From NCBI RefSeq assembly GCF_020866845.1, contig NZ_CP086594.1, positions 930,001-994,000 of the forward strand: DNA of 64,000 nucleotides. The letters run 5' to 3'. A program made the position numbers and the translations under genes. Origin of the DNA: Sphingomonas radiodurans (GTDB taxonomy: Bacteria > Pseudomonadota > Alphaproteobacteria > Sphingomonadales > Sphingomonadaceae). Shown piece by piece: positions 1 through 7,916 of the stretch. Position 1 is the stretch's first letter; each line of letters starts with the position of its first letter. A model generated the notes under the pieces. That model worked only from the letters and a program-made list of their open reading frames with translations. It had not been told where the DNA came from and did not search any database.

Positions 1-2
1 CG

Positions 3-743
3 ATCGGCGGCTCGGCCGTCCCCGAGATGCTTGTCCGCGCCTTCCGCGACGAGTTCAACGTCGAGGTCGTCCAGGGCTGGGGCATGACCGAAACGTCCCC
101 ACTCGCCACGCTCTCCTCGCCCACCGCCGAAGTGGCCGCGATGGACGACGACGCGCAGGTCGCGCACAAGATCAAGCAGGGCCGTCTGATGTGCGGGCTC
201 GAACTCAAGCTGATCGACGACGCCGGCGCCCCGCTGCCCAACGACGGTGAGACGTTCGGCCGGCTGATGATCAAGGGCCCGACGATCGTCGCCTCCTATT
301 TCGGCGGCGAGGGCGGCGAGATCCTCGACGACCAGGGCTTCTTCGATACCGGCGACGTCGCGACGATCGACAGCCGCGGCTATATGACGATCACCGATCG
401 CGCGAAGGACGTGGTGAAGTCGGGCGGCGAGTGGATCAGCTCGATCGAGATCGAGAACATCGCCGCCGGCCACCCCGCGGTCGCACTGGCCGCCGTCATC
501 GGCGTCGCACATCCCAAGTGGGACGAGCGCCCACTGCTGCTCTGCCAGCTCAAGCCCGGCGAGGCGGCGACCAAGCAAGACCTGATGGACTTCCTCGATG
601 GCAAGATCGCCAAATGGTGGATGCCCGACGATGTCGTCTTCACCGACGAAATCCCGCTCGGCGCGACCGGCAAGATCGACAAGAAGCTGATCCGCCAGCG
701 GATGACGGGCTACGCACTGCCGTTCGCAACATCCACGACGTGA
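3..743 (+). CDS. AMP-dependent acyl-CoA synthetase/ligase, C-terminal part (cut by window edge)
   Basis: This is the C-terminal 246 residues of an acyl-CoA ligase that activates a carboxylic acid with ATP and CoA. The frame is open to the left edge, so the gene begins upstream. It enters at the core motif GGSAVPE, followed by the adenylate-binding motif QGWGMTETSP, the hinge region FDTGDVATID, and ITDRAKDVVKSGGEWISS, which is the A8 loop. The catalytic lysine of the C-terminal subdomain lies in GATGKIDKK. The pattern matches medium- or long-chain fatty-acid CoA ligases of the FadD/AlkK type. The exact substrate cannot be read from the sequence. No linked downstream gene is on the same strand within 80 bases. 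Confidence 0.93.
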   Translation: MGGSAVPEMLVRAFRDEFNVEVVQGWGMTETSPLATLSSPTAEVAAMDDDAQVAHKIKQGRLMCGLELKLIDDAGAPLPNDGETFGRLMIKGPTIVASYFGGEGGEILDDQGFFDTGDVATIDSRGYMTITDRAKDVVKSGGEWISSIEIENIAAGHPAVALAAVIGVAHPKWDERPLLLCQLKPGEAATKQDLMDFLDGKIAKWWMPDDVVFTDEIPLGATGKIDKKLIRQRMTGYALPFATSTT

Positions 744-827
744 GATCCGGGACGTCGCACAAGTTTGGCATTAGCGTATGTTAACTAACCGGACGGAACC
801 AAGTGTCGCGACGTTGCTTCATGCGGA

Positions 828-1013
828 ATGACTGAGACGCACCTGCCATCGACGTCGGCTGACTGCGCCAGGTTGCTGGAGTCGGTCCTGTCCTGCCTCG
901 ACGTTCTTGCCGAGCAAGAAGGCAACGGAACAAGGGAAAGCATCGCGTTGGCCGCGGTTCACGTCCAGCAGGCGATTGCGCTAATTCACCCGGCGAGCAC
1001 GCTCGATTCCTAG
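828..1013 (+). CDS. Small hypothetical protein (61 aa)
   Basis: This is a short open frame with an ATG start and protein-like composition: an acidic, helix-forming sequence with two cysteines near residues 13 and 20. No family is recognised. Its 3' end overlaps the 3' end of the convergent winged-helix gene by about 33 bases. The upstream ribosome-binding site is weak. It could be a chance frame in GC-rich DNA, so confidence is modest. There is no membrane segment and no signal peptide. Confidence 0.4.
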   Translation: MTETHLPSTSADCARLLESVLSCLDVLAEQEGNGTRESIALAAVHVQQAIALIHPASTLDS

Positions 1014-1565
1014 CCCGTGGCCGACATCGGCCGCTCCGTCGAGCGTGCGCTCGATTTGCTGGACCGCCAGCTCGGTCAGCCTCGCATAGGTCTTTCGGCG
1101 GTCGAACGTGTCCGGCTCGCGCGAAACCAGGCCGCGCCGCTCGAGCAACGTCACCCAACGCAGCCCAGTGCTGGGTGGCAAGCCGCTGCCAGCGCACAAG
1201 GTCGTGAGCGCGACGGCGGTATCTCGACGATGATAGACGTATAGTTCGAGAAGGATGCTCCACGCCGGGTCGAAGAACAGATCCTCGCCCAGCACTCGAT
1301 CGCGGATCTTGCGGGATTCGATCCAGGCGATCGCGGCAATCAGCCGTCCCTCGGCATCCGGCGTCTCGGCCGGCATGGCCGCCGGCGCCATCTCCTTGTC
1401 ACGCCGCCGCGCCTTTGGTGCAGCGTCCGCCACATCTTCACTCATTCCGGCCGATCGCGACAGTTCGGTGATTCCCTGCTCGATCCGCTCCCCTAGGGGC
1501 TTATCGTCCGCTCCCACCACAGCCTCCCATGCGCGCACGGCCCGGATCTTTGTTCCCGTGACCAT
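981..1565 (-). CDS. Winged-helix (MarR-like) DNA-binding protein
   Basis: This 194-residue protein has a variable basic N-terminal half (about residues 1-75) and a C-terminal winged helix-turn-helix. The C-terminal part shows FFDPAWSILLELYVYH, a recognition-helix region around SGLPPSTGLRWVTLLERRG, and the wing with FDRRKTYARLT. This is the MarR-like 'winged helix DNA-binding' pattern common in sphingomonads. It probably regulates transcription, but its ligand and targets are unknown. It is transcribed alone, with ATG start, and its end overlaps a small convergent frame. Confidence 0.8.
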   Translation of the reverse strand: MVTGTKIRAVRAWEAVVGADDKPLGERIEQGITELSRSAGMSEDVADAAPKARRRDKEMAPAAMPAETPDAEGRLIAAIAWIESRKIRDRVLGEDLFFDPAWSILLELYVYHRRDTAVALTTLCAGSGLPPSTGLRWVTLLERRGLVSREPDTFDRRKTYARLTELAVQQIERTLDGAADVGHGLGIERARRVN

Positions 1566-1695
1566 CCCCCAATACGTGCAAGACCCTGCTCCGTTCCCAT
1601 CATACGCCCGCGTTACCGAATACCGTCAAGGGGAACAGGTAAAGCATTGATTTTCCCAGATCGCTTCCAACCAGGCCACGCGCGATGACTGGGCA

Positions 1696-2865
1696 TCACC
1701 GCAACGCCTGCACCTCCGCCGAGTCCAGCGCCGCCGCAATCCGCCGCTCGTCCACCCGCCGCACCGGCGCCGTATAGGGTGGCACCTCGACCGGCACGCC
1801 CAGCCCGACCGGCGCGAACCGCGCCGGGTCGCCACCGGTTGCACGCATCAGCGCGGTCAACATCCTGGGCGGCGTCTCGCGCGCCTCGTAACTCAGCCGG
1901 AACGTGCCCCAGTGGATCGGGATCGCCGTTGCCGCGCCGAGTCGCTCGAACACACGCACCGCATTGCCCGGCCCGATATGGCTGCCGATCCCCATTTGCC
2001 CGGGCGCGAAGCGGAACGCGCCGATCGGGATCAGCGCCAGCCGGACCGGCCCGAGCGCCGCCGCCTCGGCCGGCCACTGGCCGTCGCCCATCCCGGTATC
2101 GCCGGCGAAGAACAGATTGCCCCCCGGCAGCCGCACCGTGAAGGCCGACCAGAGCGCGCGGTTGCGGTCGGTGAACCAGCGGCTGCCCCAATGATGGTTG
2201 CGTACCACCGCCACCTCCACGCCCGGCCGCACTGTCAATCGCTGCCCCCAGTCGAGCGCCACCGCCTGCGCCCCCGTCTGCCCGATCACGCTATCGTTGC
2301 CGAGGCTGGTGACGATCGTCGGCCGATCGCGCTCCCACAGCGCCTTCAGCGTCGTCTTGTCGAGATGATCGTAATGATTGTGGCTGACCAGCACGAGATC
2401 GATCTTGGGCAGATCCTCCAGCCGCACGCCCGGTGCCGTCACGCGTGCGGGGCCGAGTCCGAACGGCCCCGCCTTCTGTGACCAGACCGGATCGGTCAGG
2501 ATGTTCAGCCCGCGCGTCTGCACCAGAACCGTCGCATGGCCGATCCATGTCGCGACCATCCGCTCGCCCTCGACTCGCGCCGCCGGTCGCCCCGGCGTCA
2601 CAGCGACCGTATCGGGCCACGCCGGGCGCCCGTCGCTCCCGGTCAGATTGCGCCAGAGGAAGCCACCCCGGCTGCCACCGGTCGGCGGCGCCGCAGTGTC
2701 CGCGTCGCCATCGGGATTGAAGAAGCGCGCACCATCGAAATGGCCGCTTGCCGGCCCTTCATAATAGATCCGGTCGAGGAACCGCGGCACGATCGTGATC
2801 GCAAACCCCAGCGTGACAAGGACAAACAGCAACACCGTTCCGACGATCTTGAAGACCAGCGTCAA
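1696..2865 (-). CDS. MBL-fold metallo-hydrolase, NAPE-PLD-like, membrane-anchored
   Basis: A 389-residue metallo-beta-lactamase-fold hydrolase. An N-terminal hydrophobic segment (about residues 5-27) should anchor it in the inner membrane with the enzyme outside the cytoplasm. The fold opens with ATWIGHATVLVQ and carries the metal-binding motif SHNHYDHLD (HxHxDH). Further ligands lie in HHWGSRW, FAGDTGMGD and PIHWGTF. The layout matches the family of N-acyl-phosphatidylethanolamine phospholipase D and UlaG-like lactonases, so a phospholipid or similar ester substrate is plausible but unproven. The start is a TTG preceded by a strong AGGAAGGA ribosome-binding site. A short inverted repeat (2880-2905) lies between it and the upstream DUF2721 gene on the same strand. 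Confidence 0.88.
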   Translation of the reverse strand: MTLVFKIVGTVLLFVLVTLGFAITIVPRFLDRIYYEGPASGHFDGARFFNPDGDADTAAPPTGGSRGGFLWRNLTGSDGRPAWPDTVAVTPGRPAARVEGERMVATWIGHATVLVQTRGLNILTDPVWSQKAGPFGLGPARVTAPGVRLEDLPKIDLVLVSHNHYDHLDKTTLKALWERDRPTIVTSLGNDSVIGQTGAQAVALDWGQRLTVRPGVEVAVVRNHHWGSRWFTDRNRALWSAFTVRLPGGNLFFAGDTGMGDGQWPAEAAALGPVRLALIPIGAFRFAPGQMGIGSHIGPGNAVRVFERLGAATAIPIHWGTFRLSYEARETPPRMLTALMRATGGDPARFAPVGLGVPVEVPPYTAPVRRVDERRIAAALDSAEVQALR

Positions 2866-2926
2866 TTCGTCGTTCCTTCCTGCCCTTTGATGGAAATCAG
2901 GGCAGCTTAACGCACGAGCGCGTCAT

Positions 2927-3376
2927 TCAGCGCAGCAGCTCGGCGCGAACCACGATCGCGCGCAGCGAAATGCGCACCTCGACCATGAACGAAATCAGGC
3001 TGGCGATCAGCAGCAGCATCGCCAGGATGAAGGCGATCGCGACGAATTGCCCGATGTGCAGCTTCAACAGCACTGCAACGAACAGCAGCGCCACCACCGC
3101 GCACGTCATCACCGCCGAAGAGACCGCCAGGAACAGCGATCGGTTGACGATTGCCATGCGCCGATCGAGCAACCGCAATTCCCACACATGCCGCTCGTGC
3201 TCGGATCCACTGGCGCCCGAGTGCAGCGCCTCGAGCGCACGCGCGCGATCGACCACGCGCGCCAGCCGCCCGGCGAGCACGTTGAGCAACGCCCCGATCC
3301 CGGCGAGCATGAACACCGGGCTGAGCGAGAGCTGGATCGCGTTGGCGATCGTCATCACTTCGGGCGAATAGGGCAT
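2927..3376 (-). CDS. DUF2721 family membrane protein
   Basis: This 149-residue integral membrane protein matches the DUF2721 family. It has one hydrophobic segment near the N-terminus (after MPYSPEV, about residues 10-35), a charged middle with RLLDRRMAIVNRS, and two closely spaced C-terminal membrane helices (about residues 85-108 and 113-136). The start chosen is the ATG at 3376, because the longer frame adds 55 arginine-rich residues unlike the family. The function of the family is unknown. It lies upstream of the metallo-hydrolase gene on the same strand and may be cotranscribed with it. Confidence 0.85.
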   Translation of the reverse strand: MPYSPEVMTIANAIQLSLSPVFMLAGIGALLNVLAGRLARVVDRARALEALHSGASGSEHERHVWELRLLDRRMAIVNRSLFLAVSSAVMTCAVVALLFVAVLLKLHIGQFVAIAFILAMLLLIASLISFMVEVRISLRAIVVRAELLR

Positions 3377-3455
3377 CGCCGCTCCTGTGCCGCTGTCGCC
3401 AAGCCGGAGCAAGCGGCAACGCCGCGGTAACGGACGGTGCGGTAAGAGAGCTGCG

Positions 3456-4535
3456 ATGACCGTGCCGCTCCCCCTCGACAGCTTCGCCCGCCTCCCGCGG
3501 CTCCTGCGCGCGACGCTTGTCGAAGGGCTGTCGACCGGCATCGACCGGATCGCCGAGGCCGCCGCGCCGACGCATGCGTTCCTGCGCCAGCAATGGTTCG
3601 CGGCGGCGGTCGCGGCCTATGGCGGGCCGGCACGAACGCTTACCGTCCACGCCGAGGATCATCCGGTGCTGGCCTTGCCGATCGTCCCGGTCGGCCCAGC
3701 GATATTCGGGATGGCGACAGTGCCCGGCTGCTACTGGCCGTTCCGCAGCTTCCCGCTGGCGGGTGACGCCGGCAGCGAAGTGCTCGAGGCGGCGCTCGAC
3801 ACGCTCGCCCGCCATGTCCGCGCGTTGCGCGTCGGCCCGGTCTATGATGGAGACGCCGCCGTCGCGCCGCTGGTCGATGCCGCCCGCTCGCGCGGCTGGG
3901 CCGTGCTGAGCCGCCCCGTCGCCGCCAGCTTCCTGCTCGACATGGCCGCCGCGCAAGCCGAGGGAACATGGCCGCGCAATTCGACGCTGCGCAAGAACCG
4001 CTTCCACGAAAAGCATCTCGGCGAACATGGCGCGCTCGATTGGCGCTTCCTGTCGGGCGCCGACTGGCCCGCCGCGTTCGACGATCTCGCCGCGGTCGAA
4101 CAGGCGAGCTGGGTCGCGAGCGACACCGACGGCAGCGACGCGAAGTTCACCACCGCCGGCCACGGCGCCTTCTGGCGCGCTGCAGCCGCCGATCCCGTCC
4201 TTGCCGCGATGTTCCGCGCCGCGCTCCTCACCGTCGATGGCAAGCCCGCCGCTTTCTCGTTCGACATGGACACCGGCACGCTGAAATACGCCATCGCCAA
4301 CAGCTACGATCCCGCGTTCGGCAAGCATTCGCCGGGCAAATTGCTCTACTATCGCAATCTCGTCGATGCGCTCGGCCGCGGCATCACGCAGGTCGATTGG
4401 GGTGCCGGCGACAGTGGCTACAAGCGCACGATCGGTGCCGCCGAGGGCCCCGCGATCCGCGATTGGCTACTGCTGCGTCCCGGCTGGCCGGCCGCGCTCG
4501 CGCCGTTGGTCAGGCGCGTGTGGCAGGCCCGGTAA
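3456..4535 (+). CDS. GNAT-fold acyltransferase (Acetyltransf_6/CelD-like)
   Basis: A 359-residue protein with the double-GNAT layout of the Acetyltransf_6 (FemAB/CelD-like) family. The C-terminal half carries the diagnostic sequence around LLYYRNLVDALGRG and DWGAGDSGYKRTIGA. Such proteins transfer acyl groups in polysaccharide or envelope biosynthesis in many proteobacteria. The specific acceptor here is not evident. The ATG at 3456 is preferred over the upstream frame start, since it is preceded by a GAGAG ribosome-binding site and the extra residues are low-complexity. Its last 26 bases overlap the end of the convergent TetR gene. Confidence 0.85.
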   Translation: MTVPLPLDSFARLPRLLRATLVEGLSTGIDRIAEAAAPTHAFLRQQWFAAAVAAYGGPARTLTVHAEDHPVLALPIVPVGPAIFGMATVPGCYWPFRSFPLAGDAGSEVLEAALDTLARHVRALRVGPVYDGDAAVAPLVDAARSRGWAVLSRPVAASFLLDMAAAQAEGTWPRNSTLRKNRFHEKHLGEHGALDWRFLSGADWPAAFDDLAAVEQASWVASDTDGSDAKFTTAGHGAFWRAAAADPVLAAMFRAALLTVDGKPAAFSFDMDTGTLKYAIANSYDPAFGKHSPGKLLYYRNLVDALGRGITQVDWGAGDSGYKRTIGAAEGPAIRDWLLLRPGWPAALAPLVRRVWQAR

Positions 4536-5172
4536 GGATCGCCTCGACCGCATCGATCATGCCCTCGGTCGCCACCGGCTCGCCCCAATAGGGATGATCG
4601 AGCCCGGCCCCCTCGTCGCGCGCCGCCTCGCGCCCCGCCAGCAACGTCCGCAACGAAAGCCCAGCGAACAGCACGCGCTGCTTTACCAGCGCGGGCGGCA
4701 CATCCGCCAGCAGCCGGTGGAAATGCGCCACGCACCGCCCATAGCCTTCCGAATGCTCGCCCCCGGCCCATTCGTCGAACATTGGCCGCCGCTCGGTCTG
4801 CATGCTCGTCATGAAGCGGAAATAGGTCTCGCTCTCGCCCGTCTCGCCGCCCAGCTCGGCATTGGCCACCACCAGCGCGCGCACCACGTCGCGTAAGCGC
4901 ACGTCGCCCGCCGCTTCCGCCTCGTCGAGCATCCGCCGCCGGATCGCATCGACCAGGTCGGCGCCCTCGACCACCAGCTCGCGCAGCAGATCGTCCTTGC
5001 TGCCGAAGTAATAATGCACCGCCGCCGCATTGCGCTGCCCCGCCGCCTCGACGATCTCGCGCATCCCCACCGCCGCGATGCCGCGTTCGGCGAACAACCG
5101 CCGCGCGGCGCGCTTCAATTCGTTGCGGGTGGTGCCGCCACGGCCGGCGGAAGGTTGGCGCGCAAGGTTCAT
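4510..5172 (-). CDS. TetR family transcriptional regulator
   Basis: A 220-residue TetR repressor. The N-terminal DNA-binding domain (about residues 15-65) has LKRAARRLFAERGIAAVGM, then VEAAGQRNAAAVHYYFGSK with the hallmark HYYFGSKDDLL. The larger C-terminal domain binds an unknown ligand. It is encoded alone and convergent with the acyltransferase gene. Divergent from it, across a 253-base gap, is the phosphotransferase-fold gene, which is a possible target. The gap holds a palindromic repeat and no visible operator. Confidence 0.93.
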   Translation of the reverse strand: MNLARQPSAGRGGTTRNELKRAARRLFAERGIAAVGMREIVEAAGQRNAAAVHYYFGSKDDLLRELVVEGADLVDAIRRRMLDEAEAAGDVRLRDVVRALVVANAELGGETGESETYFRFMTSMQTERRPMFDEWAGGEHSEGYGRCVAHFHRLLADVPPALVKQRVLFAGLSLRTLLAGREAARDEGAGLDHPYWGEPVATEGMIDAVEAILTGPATRA

Positions 5173-5280
5173 GCGGCGGCAGCATCGACGAAGCGACGCT
5201 CGCGTTCAAGTCATCCGGCTTAGATTGACGCAACGAGCCACCGACGCCACTATGAAACGAACGACTTAGAGCACTTCAAA

Positions 5281-5382
5281 CCGTTCGTGCTGAGGAGGCA
5301 TTGAGCTTGTCGAAATGCCGTCTCGAAGCACTTGCCCCCTTCGGCGGAGCTCAGGACAGGCTTCGAGACGAGGCGCGAACGG
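5281..5382. repeat. Dispersed palindromic intergenic repeat, family B (CGTTCG type)
   Basis: The element is bounded by the inverted ends CCGTTCG and CGAACGG. It contains TTGAGCTTGTCGAAA and the roughly complementary CAGGACAGGCTTCGAGA. Related elements occur at 11033-11119 and 63755-63859. Such CTCAGGACAGG/TTCGAGAC elements are common between genes in sphingomonads. This copy sits in the leader between the TetR gene and the phosphotransferase gene. Confidence 0.7.
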
Positions 5383-5425
5383 AAGTGGGTCAGTCTCAAG
5401 GCGACGGATTTTAGGAGGAGGCATC

Positions 5426-6493
5426 ATGGCGCTGGCACATGACCGTGAGGCATGGGCGGAACTGATCGACCTCGCTGCGCTCGCGCGCTGGATGGACGGT
5501 CAGTCGCTCGGCACCGGCGCCGCGATCGAGCACGCGCAAACGCTCGGCGGCGGCACGCAGAACATCCTGCTGCGCTTCGAGCGCGCCGGCCGCGCGTACG
5601 TCCTGCGCCGCCCCCCGCGCCGCCCACGCCCCGAAAGCGACGAAGTGATGCGCCGCGAGATGAAGGTGCTCGCGGCACTCGCCGGATCACCCGTCCCGCA
5701 CCCCGGCTTCATCGCCGGCGAGGGCGACCCCGCCGTGCTCGGCACCGCCTTCTACCTCATGGAGCCGATCGACGGCTTCAACGCCACCGTCGGGCTCCCG
5801 CCGCTCCACGCCGGCAGCCCCGATATCCGCCGCCAGATGGGCGAGGCGATCGTCGACGGCGCGGTCGCACTGTCCCGCATCGATCCGCACGAGGCCGGGC
5901 TCGACGATCTCGGCAAGCTCGATGGCTGGCTCGAACGCCAAGTGCCGCGCTGGCGCGCGCAACTCGATGGCTATGCCAAGTTCGAAGGCTGGAGCGGCTT
6001 GGAAGCACTGCCGCAAGTCGACGCGATCTGCGCCTGGCTCGAGGCAAACCGCCCCGCGACGATGCAGCCCGGCCTGATCCACGGCGACTATCATCTCGCC
6101 AACGTCATGTACTTGCCCGACGCCCCCGGCCTCGCCGCCATCGTCGATTGGGAACTCGCCAGCCGCGGCGATCCGCTGCTCGACCTCGGCTGGCTCACCG
6201 CCACCTGGCGCGACCCCGACGAGGGCGGCCAGCGCCTGTCGGTCACGCCCTGGGAGGGCTTCCCCACGCTGCCCGAAATCGTCGATCGCTACCTCGCCGC
6301 CACCGGACGCACCGCCGCCGACGCGCGCTGGTACAGCGTCCTCGCCCCGTTCAAGCTCGGCGCGATCCTCGAAGGCAGCCACGCCCGCGCCTGCGCCGGC
6401 CTCACCCCCAAGCCGATCGGCGACCAGCTCCACGCCCACACGATATCGCTCTTCAACCGCGCCCTGAGCCGCATCGAAAAGCCGCTCCTCTAA
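5426..6493 (+). CDS. Phosphotransferase family protein (APH fold, ACAD10/11-like)
   Basis: A 355-residue kinase-like protein of the aminoglycoside phosphotransferase fold. The nucleotide loop region is GGGTQNILLRFERAG. The catalytic loop is LIHGDYHLANVMY (Brenner motif HGDxxxxN), and the metal-binding motif is IVDWELASRGDPLLDLGW. This subgroup is usually linked to acyl-CoA metabolism (the ACAD10/11 N-terminal kinase, which phosphorylates 4-hydroxyacyl-CoAs) rather than to antibiotic resistance. The start at 5426 is set by an AGGAGG ribosome-binding site six bases upstream. The longer frame runs through the repeat and was rejected. A resistance role cannot be excluded but is unlikely. Confidence 0.9.
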   Translation: MALAHDREAWAELIDLAALARWMDGQSLGTGAAIEHAQTLGGGTQNILLRFERAGRAYVLRRPPRRPRPESDEVMRREMKVLAALAGSPVPHPGFIAGEGDPAVLGTAFYLMEPIDGFNATVGLPPLHAGSPDIRRQMGEAIVDGAVALSRIDPHEAGLDDLGKLDGWLERQVPRWRAQLDGYAKFEGWSGLEALPQVDAICAWLEANRPATMQPGLIHGDYHLANVMYLPDAPGLAAIVDWELASRGDPLLDLGWLTATWRDPDEGGQRLSVTPWEGFPTLPEIVDRYLAATGRTAADARWYSVLAPFKLGAILEGSHARACAGLTPKPIGDQLHAHTISLFNRALSRIEKPLL

Positions 6494-6499
6494 TTCAAT

Positions 6500-6683
6500 C
6501 CTCCCCGAGCTAGCTCGGGGAGGGGGACCAGCGAAGCTGGTGGAGGGGAAATGCCCCACGGCCGCGCCTCTACCCCTCCACCGCACCCCGGCGAAGGCCG
6601 GGGCCCAGCAGCCATGTCGCCCGAAAAGACCCACCTAGCCAACAGAGGCCATCACAACTGGGCCCCGGCCTGCGCTGGGGAAC
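6500..6683. repeat. Composite palindromic repeat block
   Basis: Directly after the phosphotransferase stop is a perfect 22-base palindrome (6501-6522) built on CTCCCCGAGC/GCTCGGGGAG. It is followed by GACCAGCGAAGCTGGT. A second pair, ACCCCGGCGAAGGCCGGGG (about 6594) and CTGGGCCCCGGCC (about 6659), can pair across 50 bases. The block separates two convergent genes and probably also ends transcription from both sides. It belongs to the genome's repeat families and contains no gene. Confidence 0.65.
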
Positions 6684-6689
6684 GAGCCC

Positions 6690-7916
6690 TCACTTCCCCG
6701 CCGCCAACCGCTCCTCCGTCCGCGACAAGGCAGAACGCACCCCAGGCTCCCCCGGCACATCGGTCGCGAAATACGCCACACCCGTCCCGCGCCGTCGATC
6801 GACCCACAGTCCCGAACGCAAGCCATAAGCCTCCCCCGCATGGCCCACCCGCGGCCGCGCATCCCCGAACGGATCGTCGCGACACCCCGGCAGCGGCGTC
6901 GCGGTAAACGACACCGCCAGCCCATAACGGCAGTTGAATCCGCCCGGCGTCACGCCACTCTCGGCTTCTTCGTTCTGCACGCCGTTGCGACCGTCGAACG
7001 TCCATTCCGGCGTCGCGAGCGCCGCCATCGAGGCCGGCGTCAGCAACCGCACCCCATCCACCGCACCATCGCTCAGCAACAGTCGTCCAAGCTTCGCGAG
7101 CCCCCGCATCGAGATCCGCAAGCCCCCCTGCGGCGCGAACAACGCCCCGTTTCGCCCCGCCTGCCACGTCGCCAGATCGCACGATCCGTCGCGCGCCGGC
7201 GTCACCGGGCAACCCGCGACGAACGCTGGATCGTCGCGCACCGCCTTGCCGCCGTCGTACAGCACCACCGCGCGCGCCTTCGTCGCCGCATTGCACGTCG
7301 CCCAGTTGAAGCACGCGTCGAGCTTCAGCGGCGCCAGCACCAGCCGCTGCATCAACCGGTCGAACCGCTCCCCCGTCGCCCGCTCCATTACCGCCGCGAT
7401 GACGGGAAAGTTGAAATTGGTGTAGCGGAAGAACGTCCCCGGCGCGTGCGCCTCGTCCCACGCTTTGGGATCGGCGACCTTCTTCTGCATCACGTCGTCG
7501 AGCGTCAGCACATATCCCGCGCCATCGGTCAGGCTCGACCGATGCGACAGCAGCAGCCGCAGCGTGATCGGCACATCGGGAAACGCCGGGTTGCGCAGCC
7601 GCCACCCCAGCCGCTCGGACACGTCGGCATCGAGATCGAGCTTACCCTGCTCCACCAGCCGCAGCACCCCGATCGCCGTCACCAGCTTGGAGATCGACGC
7701 GATCCGCACCGGATCGTCCGCCGTCACCAGCCGCTGCGCCGCCAGATCGGCATGGCCACGCACCGCCACCGAAGTCTCGCCGCGCCGGTCGAACGCCACG
7801 CGTACCGTGGCGACCGGCGTCGCGGCAGCGGCCAGAACGGCGAGCAGGATCAGAACTTCGTCTCCACGCTGAAGGTGAATGCCCGCCCGCGCGGATCGGC
7901 GACGCGCGGCTCCCAC
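6690..7916 (-). CDS. Serine hydrolase, beta-lactamase/class C fold
   Basis: A 408-residue secreted serine hydrolase of the beta-lactamase (class C/PBP-like) family. A signal-like segment ([15 protein letters not shown]) lies near residues 22-37. The catalytic SxxK is in [10 protein letters not shown], the second motif is YTN in FRYTNFNF, and the KTG-equivalent is HAGEAYG. The frame starts at a GTG inside the end of the TonB-receptor gene, overlapping it by 67 bases. A CTG at 7853 overlapping the receptor stop is the only alternative near the signal peptide. Its place after the receptor, near AmpG, DacB and D-aminoacylase genes, suggests it cleaves peptidoglycan-derived or D-amino-acid peptides. 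Confidence 0.88.
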   Translation of the reverse strand: MGAARRRSARAGIHLQRGDEVLILLAVLAAAATPVATVRVAFDRRGETSVAVRGHADLAAQRLVTADDPVRIASISKLVTAIGVLRLVEQGKLDLDADVSERLGWRLRNPAFPDVPITLRLLLSHRSSLTDGAGYVLTLDDVMQKKVADPKAWDEAHAPGTFFRYTNFNFPVIAAVMERATGERFDRLMQRLVLAPLKLDACFNWATCNAATKARAVVLYDGGKAVRDDPAFVAGCPVTPARDGSCDLATWQAGRNGALFAPQGGLRISMRGLAKLGRLLLSDGAVDGVRLLTPASMAALATPEWTFDGRNGVQNEEAESGVTPGGFNCRYGLAVSFTATPLPGCRDDPFGDARPRVGHAGEAYGLRSGLWVDRRRGTGVAYFATDVPGEPGVRSALSRTEERLAAGK